From contig CAVVNM010000014.1 in the NCBI GenBank assembly GCA_963749575.1, positions 1,054,001 through 1,118,000 of the forward strand: a DNA stretch of 64,000 bases, read 5' to 3'. The notes beneath the pieces were generated by a model. The model was given only the letters and a program-made list of their open reading frames with translations. It ran no database searches and was not told the origin of the DNA. Below, in pieces: positions 47,079 to 56,397 of this stretch. This DNA is from JAMXLO01 sp963749575 (GTDB taxonomy: Bacteria > Pseudomonadota > Alphaproteobacteria > Acetobacterales > Acetobacteraceae). The position numbers were made by a program, and so were the translations under genes. The stretch's first letter is position 1. Every line of letters begins with the position of its first letter.

Positions 47079-48389
47079 TCAGTAGCGGTACAGATCGTGC
47101 TTGAACGGCCCGGAGGCGGGAACGCCGATATACTCCGCCTGCTGCGGCGTGAGCTTGGTCAGCTTGGCACCGACCTTCGCCAGGTGCAGCGCCGCGACCT
47201 TCTCGTCCAGCGACTTCGGCAGCGTATAGACCTGCCGCTCGTACCGGCCGGCCGGCGCGGTGAACAGCTCGATCTGCGCCAGCACCTGGTTGGTGAAGCT
47301 GGCACTCATCACGAAGCTCGGATGGCCGGTGGCGTTGCCCAGGTTCACCAGCCGCCCCTCACTCAGCACGATCAGCCGCTTGCCGTCGGGGAACACCACC
47401 TCGTCTACTTGCGGTTTGACATTTTCCCACTTGTAGTTGCGCAGCGACTCGATCTGGATCTCGGAATCGAAGTGGCCGATGTTGCAGACCACGGCTCGAT
47501 GTTTCATCGCCCGCATGTGATCCAGCGTGATCACGTCGACATTGCCGGTGGCGGTGACGAAGATGTCGCCGACCGGCGCGGCATCGTCCATCGTGGTGAC
47601 CTGATAGCCCTCCATCGCCGCCTGCAGCGCGCAGATCGGGTCAACCTCGGTCACCATCACGCGACATCCGGCGTTGCGCAGCGATGCGGCCGAGCCCTTG
47701 CCGACATCGCCGAAGCCGTCCACCACCGCGACCTTGCCGGCCATCATCACGTCGGTGCCGCGGCGGATGCCGTCCACCAGTGACTCGCGGCAGCCATACA
47801 GGTTGTCGAACTTCGATTTGGTGACGCTGTCGTTCACGTTGATCGCCGGCGTCAGCAGCTTGCCGTCACGCGCCATGTCGCGGAGACGATGCACGCCGGT
47901 GGTGGTCTCCTCCGAGACGCCGCGCACGTCCTCCAGCATCTCCGGATATTTCTGATGCATCAGCAGAGTGAGGTCGCCGCCGTCGTCGAGGATCAGGTTC
48001 GGCGTCCAGGACTGACCGGTCCCTTGGGCCGGGCCGCGCACCGTCTGCTCGATGCACCACCAGAATTCCTCGTCACTCATGCCCTTCCAGGCGAACACCG
48101 GCACGCCGGCCGCCGCCACCGCCGCCGCGGCATGGTCCTGGGTGGAGAAGATGTTGCAGGACGACCAGCGCACGGTGGCGCCCAGCGCCTGGAGCGTCTC
48201 GATCAGCACCGCGGTCTGCACCGTCATGTGCAGGCAGCCGGCGATCCGCGCGCCCCTCAGCGGCTTGGAGGCGCCATATTCCTCGCGCGTCGCCATCAGG
48301 CCGGGCATCTCGTCCTCGGCCATGGCGATCTCCTTGCGGCCCCATTCGGCCAGGGAGATGTCCTTCACCTTGTAGTCGTCGGTCGCCAT
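47079..48389 (-). CDS. ahcY: Adenosylhomocysteinase
   Basis: A 436-residue enzyme that splits S-adenosylhomocysteine to adenosine and homocysteine with bound NAD+, keeping methylation reactions going. LRGARIAGCLHMTVQTAVLI and RWSSCNIFSTQDHAAAAVA are substrate-domain blocks, VNDSVTKSKFDNLYGCRESL holds the catalytic Lys/Asp region, VAVVDGFGDVGKGSAASLRN is the NAD motif (GFGDVG where GYGDVG is usual), and PFKHDLYRY is the conserved C-terminus. The start at 48389 follows AGGAGCG. An AT-rich palindrome lies about 40 bp upstream. Confidence 0.96.
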   Translation of the reverse strand: MATDDYKVKDISLAEWGRKEIAMAEDEMPGLMATREEYGASKPLRGARIAGCLHMTVQTAVLIETLQALGATVRWSSCNIFSTQDHAAAAVAAAGVPVFAWKGMSDEEFWWCIEQTVRGPAQGTGQSWTPNLILDDGGDLTLLMHQKYPEMLEDVRGVSEETTTGVHRLRDMARDGKLLTPAINVNDSVTKSKFDNLYGCRESLVDGIRRGTDVMMAGKVAVVDGFGDVGKGSAASLRNAGCRVMVTEVDPICALQAAMEGYQVTTMDDAAPVGDIFVTATGNVDVITLDHMRAMKHRAVVCNIGHFDSEIQIESLRNYKWENVKPQVDEVVFPDGKRLIVLSEGRLVNLGNATGHPSFVMSASFTNQVLAQIELFTAPAGRYERQVYTLPKSLDEKVAALHLAKVGAKLTKLTPQQAEYIGVPASGPFKHDLYRY

Positions 48390-48420
48390 GTCCGCTCGCT
48401 CCTGCTGCGTTCGGCGGCTA

Positions 48421-48440
48421 TATAAAGATATCTGCATGTT
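48421..48440. promoter_or_regulatory. AT-rich palindrome upstream of ahcY, possible operator
   Basis: TATAAAGATATCTGCATG contains the perfect dyad AGATATCT in an otherwise GC-rich leader between the divergent ahcY and SDR genes. Proteobacterial ahcY genes are often controlled by the ArsR-family repressor SahR, which binds palindromes in such positions. Assigning this site to SahR is inference. Confidence 0.3.
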
Positions 48441-48496
48441 TAGCAATCGCCGGCTGGCTGTTGCCTTGCCAGGTGAACTGTCGCAAAGAACCGGAC

Positions 48497-49229
48497 ATGG
48501 CCGAGCGACAGCGTGTTCTGCTGCTGACCGGGGCGAGCCGCGGCATCGGCCACGCCACGGTAAAGGCGTTCTCCGACGCGGGCTGGCGGGTGCTGACCAT
48601 CTCGCGCCATCCGTTCGATGCGCGCTGCCCGTGGGACGGGGCAAAGAACCACATCCAGCTCGATCTGGCGGACATCGCCAACGTGCAGGCGGAGATGCCG
48701 CGGCTGCGCGACATCGTCGGCGACGGACTGGACGCGCTGATCAACAATGCCGCCGTCTCGCCGAAGCGGGACGGAGGGAAGATCCAGGCGCTGGACATGG
48801 CGCATGCCGACTGGCTGCACATCTTCAATGTGAACTTCTTCGCCTGCGTGGCTCTGGTGCAGGGCCTGCGCGTACCGCTTGGAGGCGGCACGCGGGACGG
48901 TGGTGAACATGACCTCCATCGTGGGATCGCGGGTGCATCCGTTCGCATCGGCGGCGTACGCCGCATCGAAGGCGGCGTTGTGGGCGCTGACCCGCGAACT
49001 GGCCGCCGACCTGGGACGATCCGGCGTGCGGGTGAACGCGGTGTCGCCCGGCGAGATCGACACCGGCATCCTGTCGCCGGGAACCGAGACGATCGTCGAA
49101 CGCGACATCCCGCTGCACCGGCTCGGGAAACCAAGGGACGTGGCGGACCTGCTGCTGTTCCTGTGCTCGAATTCCGCGACCTACATTTCGGGGTCGGAAA
49201 TCCACATCGACGGCGGGCAGCGGGTGTAG
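48497..49229 (+). pseudogene. SDR family oxidoreductase, one frameshift
   Basis: The N-terminal half, VLLLTGASRGIGHATVKAFS (Rossmann motif) and GLDALINNAAVSPKRDGGKI (NNAA), shifts near 48885 into EAARGTVVNMTSIVGSRVHP, AAYAASKAALWALTREL (Tyr-Lys) and GSEIHIDGGQRV. Restored length is about 243 residues, a normal classical SDR of unknown substrate. It diverges from ahcY. The single one-base shift may be a sequencing error. Confidence 0.85.
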
Positions 49230-49272
49230 TCCAACAAGGCCAGCCGCAAGAAACTGAACCGGAGGAAACACC

Positions 49273-50430
49273 ATGACGTTGCGCAGCACCGCCCTGGTCA
49301 CCTGCCTTGCGTTGCTCACCGGCCAGGCTGCCCACGCCAGTACAAACGACATCCTGATCGGCCTGGACGGGAAGATCAGCTATGGGCCGGACGGGCAGGT
49401 GAACGGCCCACCCGGCAGCGACGCCGTCCTGGTGATGGACGTGTCCAACCCGGCAAAGCCGAAGCTCCGCGCCAGCCTGCCGCTGATCAACTCGTTGCTG
49501 GGCCCGCCGACCAACCTGCAGATCACACCGGACGGCAAGCTCGGGCTGGTGGCGAACTCGGTGGTGAACGTGCAGGACGGATCCGCCTGGAAGACCGTGC
49601 CCGACGACAAGCTGTTCGTCATCGATCTCACCGCCAATCCGCCGAAGCTGATCGACACGGTTACGGTAGGCAAGCAGCCGTCCGGGCTGTCGATCTCGCA
49701 CCGGGGTGATCTGGCGCTGATCGCCAACCGTGCCGGCAAGAGCGTGTCGGTCGTGTCCATCCAGGGGAACACGGTGAAGGCGGTGGGCGAGGTGCCACTG
49801 GAGCAGGAGGCCGCCGCGGTGGTGATCGCGCCTGACGGCAAGCGCGCGTTCGTTGCCATGAACCTGGCGAACAAGGTCGGCGTGCTGGCGATCGATGGAA
49901 CCAAGGTGACCTACGACAAGACGCTGGACATTCCCTCGGCGTTCAACCCGTACAACATCGACATCACGCCGGATGGCAAATTCGCCGTGTCGTCGCACAC
50001 CGGCGCGCAGGGGGTCAACGCGGATGCCGAGGTCAGCATCGACGCGTCGGGTGCGCATCCGCATGTGGTGGATATCATGGCACCCGGCACCGGCGCGGAG
50101 GGATTCGCCATCGCACCGAACGGCAGGTGGGCGGTGACGCCGCTGATCGAAGGCTCGGGCGCCAAGCCGTCCGCGTGGAATTATACCAAGGGCGGGCATG
50201 CGGCGCTGATGGCAGTTGGTCCCGGCGGCAAGCTGACGGTAGCGAACAAGGCACCGATCGGCGCGCTGCCGGAAGGCCTCGCGTTCAGCCCGAACAGCGA
50301 ATACGTCTATATCGGCAACTACATCGACAAGAACCTGCAGATCTTCCGCATCGCCGGCGGGAAGCTGGTCCCGGTGGGAACGATGGCGTTGCCGGGTCAG
50401 CCGGCGTCGATGCGCGGGCCGGCGAGGTAG
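49273..50430 (+). CDS. Periplasmic YncE-like beta-propeller protein
   Basis: A 385-residue exported protein with signal peptide STALVTCLALLTGQAAHAS. Repeated blade motifs of the YVTN/lactonase type follow: NLQITPDGKLGLVANSVV, GLSISHRGDLALIANRAG, AVVIAPDGKRAFVAMNLANK, NIDITPDGKFAVSSHT, GFAIAPNGRWAVTPLIE and GLAFSPNSEYVYIGNYIDKN. At least six or seven blades fit a seven-bladed propeller. Enzymatic activity is unproven in this family. A strong ACCGGAGGAAA site precedes the ATG. It is followed by a hairpin shared with rho. Confidence 0.85.
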   Translation: MTLRSTALVTCLALLTGQAAHASTNDILIGLDGKISYGPDGQVNGPPGSDAVLVMDVSNPAKPKLRASLPLINSLLGPPTNLQITPDGKLGLVANSVVNVQDGSAWKTVPDDKLFVIDLTANPPKLIDTVTVGKQPSGLSISHRGDLALIANRAGKSVSVVSIQGNTVKAVGEVPLEQEAAAVVIAPDGKRAFVAMNLANKVGVLAIDGTKVTYDKTLDIPSAFNPYNIDITPDGKFAVSSHTGAQGVNADAEVSIDASGAHPHVVDIMAPGTGAEGFAIAPNGRWAVTPLIEGSGAKPSAWNYTKGGHAALMAVGPGGKLTVANKAPIGALPEGLAFSPNSEYVYIGNYIDKNLQIFRIAGGKLVPVGTMALPGQPASMRGPAR

Positions 50431-50447
50431 GGCGGCCGAGGACAAGC

Positions 50448-50475
50448 GATGGGTTTCGCTGCGGCGAAACCCATC
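50448..50475. terminator. Bidirectional hairpin between beta-propeller gene and rho
   Basis: A perfect 12-bp stem GATGGGTTTCGC/GCGAAACCCATC with a TGCG loop, centred between two convergent genes. No U-tract follows in either direction, so it is a terminator-like or 3'-protecting hairpin rather than a textbook intrinsic terminator. Confidence 0.6.
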
Positions 50476-50484
50476 ATCCCGCCG

Positions 50485-51759
50485 TCACGTATTCATCGCA
50501 TCGAAGAAGTCGTTGTTGGTCTTGCTGTACTTCAGCTTGTCGAGCAGGAACTCCATCGCATCCACGGTTCCCATCGGGTTCAGGATCCGGCGCAGCACCC
50601 ACATCTTCGACAGCGTGCTCTTCTCGACCAGCAGCTCTTCCTTGCGCGTGCCCGACTTGGTGATGTCGATCGCCGGGAACGTCCGCTTGTCGGACAGCTT
50701 GCGGTCCAGGATGATTTCCGAATTGCCGGTGCCCTTGAATTCTTCGAAGATCACTTCGTCCATGCGGCTGCCGGTATCGATCAGCGCGGTCGCGATGATG
50801 GTCAGCGACCCGCCCTCCTCGATGTTGCGCGCCGCACCGAAGAACCGCTTCGGCCGCTGCAGCGCATTGGCATCCACGCCACCGGTCAGCACCTTGCCGG
50901 AACTCGGCACCACGGTGTTGTAGGCGCGCGCCAGTCGGGTGATCGAATCCAGTAGGATCACCACGTCGCGCTTGTGCTCGACCAGGCGCTTGGCCTTTTC
51001 CAGCACCATCTCGGTCACCTGCACGTGCCGCGTCGCCGGTTCGTCGAAGGTCGAGCTGATCACCTCGCCCTTCACGCTGCGCGCCATGTCGGTGACTTCC
51101 TCCGGCCGCTCGTCGATCAGCAGCACGATCAGGAACACCTCGGGATGGTTGCCGGCGATCGCGGTGGCGATGTTCTGTAGCATCACCGTCTTGCCGGTGC
51201 GCGGCGGCGCCACGATCAGCGCGCGCTGGCCCTTGCCGATCGGTGAGATCAGATCGATCACCCGCGGCGTGTAGTCCTTGCTCGGACCCTTCGCCACCGA
51301 CTGGAAGTTCTCTACTTCCATCTTCAGTCGCTCGTCGGGATACAGCGGCGTCAGGTTGTCGAAGTTGATCCGGTGACGAACGGACTCCGGCGGCTCGAAA
51401 TTGATGGAATTGACCTTGAGCAAGGCAAAGTACCGCTCACCGTCCTTGGGCGCGCGGATCTGGCCCTCGACCGAATCGCCGGTGCGCAGACCGAAGCGGC
51501 GAACCTGGCTGGGGCTCACATAGATGTCATCGGGACCCGGTAGATAATTGGCTTCCGGGCTGCGCAGGAACCCGAATCCGTCGGGCAGGATTTCCAGCGT
51601 GCCCTCGCCATGAATCGCCTGATCGTTCTCGGCCAGGTTCTTCAGGATCGCGAACATCATGTCCTGCTTGCGCAGCGACGATGCGTTCTCGATCTGGAGC
51701 AATTCGGCGTAGCTCAGCAGGTCGGAGGGGGTTTTGGCCTTGAGTTCGGCAAGATGCAT
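50485..51759 (-). CDS. rho: Transcription termination factor Rho
   Basis: A 424-residue hexameric RNA helicase. The N-terminal LKAKTPSDLLSYAELLQIEN is the helical cap. GFGFLRSPEANYLPGPDDIY and VRRFGLRTGDSVEGQIR form the cold-shock-like RNA-binding fold. GKGQRALIVAPPRTGKTVML is Walker A with the Q-loop nearby, and DVVILLDSITRLARAYN is Walker B. The start at 51759 (MHLAEL) matches known Rho N-termini; an ATG at 51822 would add 21 residues without a better ribosome-binding site. The frame is unbroken, unlike many neighbours further left. Confidence 0.97.
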   Translation of the reverse strand: MHLAELKAKTPSDLLSYAELLQIENASSLRKQDMMFAILKNLAENDQAIHGEGTLEILPDGFGFLRSPEANYLPGPDDIYVSPSQVRRFGLRTGDSVEGQIRAPKDGERYFALLKVNSINFEPPESVRHRINFDNLTPLYPDERLKMEVENFQSVAKGPSKDYTPRVIDLISPIGKGQRALIVAPPRTGKTVMLQNIATAIAGNHPEVFLIVLLIDERPEEVTDMARSVKGEVISSTFDEPATRHVQVTEMVLEKAKRLVEHKRDVVILLDSITRLARAYNTVVPSSGKVLTGGVDANALQRPKRFFGAARNIEEGGSLTIIATALIDTGSRMDEVIFEEFKGTGNSEIILDRKLSDKRTFPAIDITKSGTRKEELLVEKSTLSKMWVLRRILNPMGTVDAMEFLLDKLKYSKTNNDFFDAMNT

Positions 51760-51988
51760 GGACGCAGCCCAATTGATGATGCGGGACAGGAGCAGAAAGC
51801 CCTGTGTGTCGTTGCCGGCCATCGCTGTCGATGGGCCAGGTTCGGTCCCGTCTGGTGGGGGAATCGAGGTGGCGGTCTAACGTCACCTCGGGGAGGGAGA
51901 GCCGAAGCTAGGCGCACCGCCCGCCCTTCGTCAACCGGGCAGGTGGGGCGATCAACGGGGAAAGTCAAGGGCTTCCCGCGCGGCGTTA

Positions 51989-52441
51989 TCAGAACGGCCG
52001 GACGATGACCATCACCACGACGACGATCACCAGCAGCGTCGGCACCTCGTTGGCGATGCGATAGAAGCGCTGCGGTCGCCGGTTGCGGTCCTCCAGGAAG
52101 TCACGCCGCCAGCGCGACATCGCGCCGTGGAAGCCCGACAGCAGCAGCACCATAACCAGCTTCACCCACCACCAGCCGGCGGACCAGTCGATGATCCCCG
52201 GCGTCAGCACCAGCAGGATGCCGAACGTCCAGGTCGCGATCATCGCCGGATTGATGATCTGCTTCAGCAGCCGGCGCTCCATCACCTTGAAGCGTTCGCT
52301 CTCCGCCGAGCCCGGGAGCAACTCACAGTGGTACACATAAAGCCGCGGCAGGTAGAACATACCGGCCATCCAGGCGATCACCGCGATGACGTGGAACGCC
52401 TTGGTCCATGGATACACCGCGGCGAGAAGTCCGATCGTCAT
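51989..52441 (-). CDS. hemJ: Protoporphyrinogen IX oxidase HemJ
   Basis: A 150-residue, four-helix membrane protein. It shows WTKAFHVIAVIAWMAGMFYL and PRLYVYHCELLPGS (conserved His and Arg), RLLKQIINPAMIATWTFGIL, and WWVKLVMVLLLSGFHGAMSR, the HemJ pattern. It oxidises protoporphyrinogen IX to protoporphyrin IX, the step before ferrochelatase. The ATG at 52441 overlaps the hemH stop (ATGA), so hemE-hemH-hemJ form one translationally coupled heme operon. Confidence 0.93.
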   Translation of the reverse strand: MTIGLLAAVYPWTKAFHVIAVIAWMAGMFYLPRLYVYHCELLPGSAESERFKVMERRLLKQIINPAMIATWTFGILLVLTPGIIDWSAGWWWVKLVMVLLLSGFHGAMSRWRRDFLEDRNRRPQRFYRIANEVPTLLVIVVVVMVIVRPF

Positions 52442-53475
52442 GCCAGCGGACACAGACCGCGGTCGACGGGACAGATGCGACCGCCGGCGTGGCTGCACAG
52501 GCCTGGCCCATGTGCCCGCGCGCGGCGGACCAGATCCGCCAGCGCCGCGACGAAGGCGGTATCCGAATTCGGCGTCGGGACGCGGAAATACCCCGGCACA
52601 CCGAGCCGCGCCGCCAACGCGCGATAGTCGATGTCGAGCTCCACCAGCGTCTCGGAATGATCCGAGACAAACGCGATCGGCACCACCAGCACTGCGACCC
52701 CATCATGCGCGGCGCGCTCGATCTCGGCTTCCGTGCTCGGCTCGATCCAACGCTGCGGCGTGGCGCGCGACTGATAGCAGATCACCCAGTCAACCGCCTG
52801 GCCCCAGTCAGCCAGCACGCGCGCGACGGTCTGCTCGATCTGCCATTGGTACGGGTCACCGGACTGCACGATCGATTCCGGCAGGCCATGCGCAGAGAAC
52901 AACACGCGCAGTCCGGTCGGCGGCGGAAGCTGTTCTCGTGCCTCGCGCCATGCAGTACGCAGCAGCGTGGCGAGCGCAGCGACGTAGGCTGCATCGGTCG
53001 GATAGCAGCACAGCACCGTGGTGTCCGCCACCAGCCCGGTGCGCGCCGCGGCCTCCCGCCACGCGGTCAGCGAGCTGCCGGTCGTCGTGGTGGAATGCTG
53101 TGGATACAGCGGCAGCAGCACGACCGAGTCCGGCTTCCAGTCGCGCACCGCCATTGCGGTCGGTTCGCTGAATGGCTGCCAATAGCGCATGGCAATGAAG
53201 CACTTCGCATCGAACTCGGTCAGTTCCGCTTGCAGTGAAGCCGCCTGCGCGCGCGTCAGTTCCAACAGCGGCGACCTGCCCCCCAGCGCGGCATAGGCCG
53301 TTCGCGCCGGCTCGAGCCGTGCCGCTGCGATGCGGCGTGCGAGGAAAGGTCGGACGAAGAACGGCACGCGCAGGATCGCGGGATCAGTGAAAATGTTGAG
53401 CAGGAACGGCCTGATCGCTTGCGGCCGATCGGGTCCACCCAGATTGAACAGGACGACGGCGACCCTAGGCCGCAC
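52438..53475 (-). CDS. hemH: Ferrochelatase
   Basis: A 345-residue enzyme inserting Fe2+ into protoporphyrin IX. RVAVVLFNLGGPDRPQAIRP is the N-terminal signature. LRVLFSAHGLPESIVQSGDP carries the metal-site His, and VPIAFVSDHSETLVELDIDY carries the catalytic Glu. WVICYQSRATPQRWIEPST is the conserved CYQS-R block. GTG at 53475 is the likely start (MRPRVAVV), overlapping the end of hemE by 11 bp. The C-terminal tail has two Cys (GLCSHAGGRICPVDRGLCPL includes three), reminiscent of ferrochelatases with Fe-S ligands, though this is not certain. Confidence 0.94.
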   Translation of the reverse strand: MRPRVAVVLFNLGGPDRPQAIRPFLLNIFTDPAILRVPFFVRPFLARRIAAARLEPARTAYAALGGRSPLLELTRAQAASLQAELTEFDAKCFIAMRYWQPFSEPTAMAVRDWKPDSVVLLPLYPQHSTTTTGSSLTAWREAAARTGLVADTTVLCCYPTDAAYVAALATLLRTAWREAREQLPPPTGLRVLFSAHGLPESIVQSGDPYQWQIEQTVARVLADWGQAVDWVICYQSRATPQRWIEPSTEAEIERAAHDGVAVLVVPIAFVSDHSETLVELDIDYRALAARLGVPGYFRVPTPNSDTAFVAALADLVRRARAHGPGLCSHAGGRICPVDRGLCPLA

Positions 53476-54517
53476 GCACCTGCTCCACCAGCGCGGCGAC
53501 ATGTTCCGGCGGCGTCTGCGGAACGATCCCGTGACCGAGGTTGAATATGGCAGGCACTCCCTGCAGCGCGGACAGCACCGCGATCGTCTGGCTGCGCAAC
53601 GCCTGGCCGCCGGCAACCAGCGCCAATGGATCGAGATTGCCTTGCAGCGCCACACCCGGCGGTGTGACGCGCGACGCCAGCTCCAGGTCCATCGAGGTAT
53701 CCAGCCCGACGCCGTCGACGGAAGTCGCGGCGGCATAGTCGCCGATCAGCAGGCCGGCGAGGCGGGGAAAGCCGATCACCGGGACATCGGGGTGGCGCGC
53801 ACGCAGTGCGGCCCGGATCGCTTTGGTCGGCTGGACAACATGGCGATGGAACTGCGACGGCGGCAGGATCCCTGCCCAGCTGTCGAACAGCATCACCGCC
53901 TCGGCGCCGGCGTGGATCTGGCCCGCCAGATAGGTCACCGTCGCTTCCGTCAACAGCGCGATCAGCCGATCGAACAGCTCCGGCCGGGTGTAGGCCATGG
54001 TTCGGGTCGCGGCGAAATCACGCGACCCGCCGCCTTCGACCATGTAGCAGGCGACGGTGAACGGCGCACCGGCGAAACCGATCAGCGCGCATCTGGCAAA
54101 TCCCTCGTCCGCCAACCGGGCACGGACCAGCCGCACGGTTTCCAGGATCGGCGCGACCGCTCCGGCCACCCGGTCCAGCCGCAAGGCGTTCAACGCAGCT
54201 TCGTCGCGCAGCGGCGGCAACACCGGCCCTTCGCCTTCGCGATATTCCAGCCCCTGTCCCAGCGCCCAGGGAACCAGAGGGAGGTCACTGAACAGGATTG
54301 CCGCGTCAAAGCCATAGCGGCGGATCGGCTGCAGCGTCAGTTCCGCTGCCAGGCTGGGTGTCGTGCACAGCGTGATGAAATCGGCCGCCTTTGCCCGGAT
54401 CGCCCGATACTCTGGCAGGTAGCGGCCGGCCTGCCGCATCAGCCAGATCGGCGGCGGCCAGACCGGCTCGCCGGCCAGCGCTCGCAGCAGCGGCTTCACC
54501 ACGCTTTCCATGACCAT
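53465..54517 (-). CDS. hemE: Uroporphyrinogen decarboxylase
   Basis: A 350-residue enzyme converting uroporphyrinogen III to coproporphyrinogen III. PPIWLMRQAGRYLPEYRAIR is the first family signature. ILFSDLPLVPWALGQGLEY carries the catalytic Asp, and GFAGAPFTVACYMVEGGGSR is the second signature. LQGNLDPLALVAGG and FNLGHGIVPQTPPEHVAAL complete the barrel. It is the first gene of the heme operon. The start is at 54517 or 54511; no strong ribosome-binding site distinguishes them. Confidence 0.96.
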   Translation of the reverse strand: MVMESVVKPLLRALAGEPVWPPPIWLMRQAGRYLPEYRAIRAKAADFITLCTTPSLAAELTLQPIRRYGFDAAILFSDLPLVPWALGQGLEYREGEGPVLPPLRDEAALNALRLDRVAGAVAPILETVRLVRARLADEGFARCALIGFAGAPFTVACYMVEGGGSRDFAATRTMAYTRPELFDRLIALLTEATVTYLAGQIHAGAEAVMLFDSWAGILPPSQFHRHVVQPTKAIRAALRARHPDVPVIGFPRLAGLLIGDYAAATSVDGVGLDTSMDLELASRVTPPGVALQGNLDPLALVAGGQALRSQTIAVLSALQGVPAIFNLGHGIVPQTPPEHVAALVEQVRAA

Positions 54518-54797
54518 CGCTTAAACAGGAAAGATAGATAAAGAAATGGATGAGGGGGTAATTGGGCCTGTGAATCCTGTGGACCGTATTCTGCACCGGT
54601 CCAGGCGCTGATATTCACGGCAGCGCGACCGGCGAAGCGATTGACTCCGCCGCATTGTCCGGTCCTGTCCCCATCTGCCCATCGTGCCGCGCGGAGTCCT
54701 CCACAGTACCTCGAACGGTACCGGTCATCCCCGACATTCCATGCCGACGGCCGACAATGTGCTGGCGGCCCCCGCTATCCCCGCTATCCTCAGCCGC

Positions 54798-55667
54798 ATG
54801 CCCGATCACCGCATCAATCTGCACCTGGTCTCCGACGCCACCGGCGAGACGCTGAATGCGATCGCCCGCGCCACCACGGTGCAGTTCGAGCATGCCGACA
54901 TCTTCTATCATCGCTGGAGCCTGATCCGGACCCGCTTCCAGCTGCATCGCGTGATGGAGGGCGTCGAGCATGAGCCGGGACCGGTCCTGTCCACCCTGGT
55001 CGACCGGGCGTTGCGCACCGAACTGGAGACCACCTGCCGGCGTCTGAACATCCCGGTGGTGAACGTGCTGGATCCGGTGATGAACCTGCTGCAGGACTAC
55101 ATCGGCGAGGAGGCAGCGGCCCGCCCCGGCCGGCAATACGCGCTGAACGCCGACTATTTTCGCCGCATCGATGCGATGCACTACGTACTGGCGCACGACG
55201 ATGGCCAGGCGCAGCCAGGACTGGCCGAGGCCGACGTGGTGCTGGTGGGGGTGTCGCGCAGCTCGAAGACACCGACCTGCTTCTACCTGGCGAATCGCGG
55301 CATCAAGGCGGCCAACGTGCCGCTGGTGCCGAACCTGCCGGAGCCGCCCGGGCTGGAGGCCATGGAATGCCCGGTGGTCGGCCTGACGCTCGACCCCGAT
55401 GCGCTGATCGAGATCCGCCGCCACCGGTTGCGGCTGATCGCCGCGGGGAACAGCGCCACCATCGCGCGGCAGAACGGCACCGAATATATCGACGAGGACG
55501 CGGTGAAGGCGGAGCTGCTGTGGGCGCGGCGGCTGTGCAACCGGCGCGGCTGGCCGGTGATCGACGTGACGCGGCGCTCGATCGAGGAGACCGCGGCAAC
55601 CGTGCTGCAACTGATGGACGCCTGGCACGAGCGCCGGCGCAAGGACGCTGCCGCCGCGAAGTCATGA
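54798..55667 (+). CDS. Pyruvate,phosphate dikinase/PEP synthase regulatory protein (kinase-phosphorylase)
   Basis: A 289-residue DUF299-family protein. INLHLVSDATGETLNAIARA is the N-terminal signature, and DVVLVGVSRSSKTPTCFYLA is the P-loop for ADP/Pi-dependent (de)phosphorylation. NVPLVPNLPEPPGLEAMECP and TEYIDEDAVKAELLWARRLC complete the family. These bifunctional enzymes inactivate PPDK or PEP synthase by phosphorylating a Thr beside the catalytic His and reactivate it by phosphorolysis. It diverges from hemE and is coupled to maf by ATGA. Confidence 0.93.
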   Translation: MPDHRINLHLVSDATGETLNAIARATTVQFEHADIFYHRWSLIRTRFQLHRVMEGVEHEPGPVLSTLVDRALRTELETTCRRLNIPVVNVLDPVMNLLQDYIGEEAAARPGRQYALNADYFRRIDAMHYVLAHDDGQAQPGLAEADVVLVGVSRSSKTPTCFYLANRGIKAANVPLVPNLPEPPGLEAMECPVVGLTLDPDALIEIRRHRLRLIAAGNSATIARQNGTEYIDEDAVKAELLWARRLCNRRGWPVIDVTRRSIEETAATVLQLMDAWHERRRKDAAAAKS

Positions 55668-56278
55668 TGCCGCAGGGTCCCACTACCCGGCTGATCCTTG
55701 CCAGCGCTTCGCCATCGCGCCGTGCGCTGCTGGCGGCTGCTGGCCTGGTGTTCGAAGTGCAACCGGCGGAGATCGACGAGGCAGCGGTCAAGCGCGACGC
55801 TCGGGCGAGGGGGATGGGCGCCGAGGTGACGGCGCTGCTGCTCGCCGACCTCAAGGCGGCGGCGGTCGCGGTCCGCGAGCCCCGGGCGTTGGTGATCGGC
55901 GCTGACCAGATCCTGGTCTGCGATGGTGCCTGGTACGATAAGCCAGCCGATCTGGCCGGGGCGCGCGAACAACTGCGCGCGCTGCGCGGACGCAGCCACG
56001 TGCTGGCGACAGCCGCGGTGTGTCACCAGGACGGGAGCCGTATCTGGCACGATGTCGCTACCCCTTGTCTCACCATGCGGAATTTCAGCGACGGTTTCCT
56101 CGACTGCTATTTGACCGCAGAGGCCGATAGCGTGACCAGCACGGTCGGCGCCTACCGGCTGGAAGGCCGCGGAGTGCAACTGTTCGATGCGATCGAGGGC
56201 GAGCAGTCCGCGGTGCTGGGCCTGCCGCTGTTGCCGCTGCTGGCGTTCCTCCGCCAACGGCGCGTCGTTATCGCGTGA
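55664..56278 (+). CDS. maf: Maf-like nucleotide pyrophosphatase
   Basis: A 204-residue protein. LILASASPSRRALLAAAGL is the Maf signature. ALVIGADQILVCDGAWYDKP holds the active-site Asp (GADQ), and DSVTSTVGAYRLEGRGVQLF is the C-terminal block. Maf proteins hydrolyse modified or canonical nucleoside triphosphates as house-cleaning enzymes and are often linked to cell division. The start overlaps the stop of the upstream regulator. In many alphaproteobacteria aroE and coaE follow; here a terminator-like hairpin and the molybdenum hydroxylase follow instead. Confidence 0.92.
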   Translation: MMPQGPTTRLILASASPSRRALLAAAGLVFEVQPAEIDEAAVKRDARARGMGAEVTALLLADLKAAAVAVREPRALVIGADQILVCDGAWYDKPADLAGAREQLRALRGRSHVLATAAVCHQDGSRIWHDVATPCLTMRNFSDGFLDCYLTAEADSVTSTVGAYRLEGRGVQLFDAIEGEQSAVLGLPLLPLLAFLRQRRVVIA

Positions 56279-56317
56279 CGGGCCGCTCCGCGGGCGGAAG
56301 CGGCTGACCCGACGCTT

Positions 56318-56350
56318 CGCCCCGGTCACGGCGAGCCGGTGACCGGGGCG
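56318..56350. terminator. Bidirectional hairpin between maf and the molybdenum hydroxylase
   Basis: A perfect 12-bp stem CGCCCCGGTCAC/GTGACCGGGGCG with a 9-nt loop between convergent genes. There is no U-tract, so it acts as a termination/stability hairpin by inference. Confidence 0.6.
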
Positions 56351-56397
56351 TTCAGGGATGAGGCTGGCCGCTCCGCAAGCAGCGTCCGGCCGACGGA

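Noticed and set aside
45516..47783. 755-codon plus-strand frame
   Set aside because: It spans the antisense of the substrate-binding and ahcY genes, with no domain or ribosome-binding site.
48418..50445. 675-codon minus-strand frame
   Set aside because: It is the shadow of the SDR and beta-propeller genes; no coherent protein pattern.
54518..54797. Extra coding upstream of the PPDK regulator (start at 54684)
   Set aside because: The ATG at 54798 matches the known N-terminus of the family; the longer frame adds a non-conserved stretch within the divergent promoter region.
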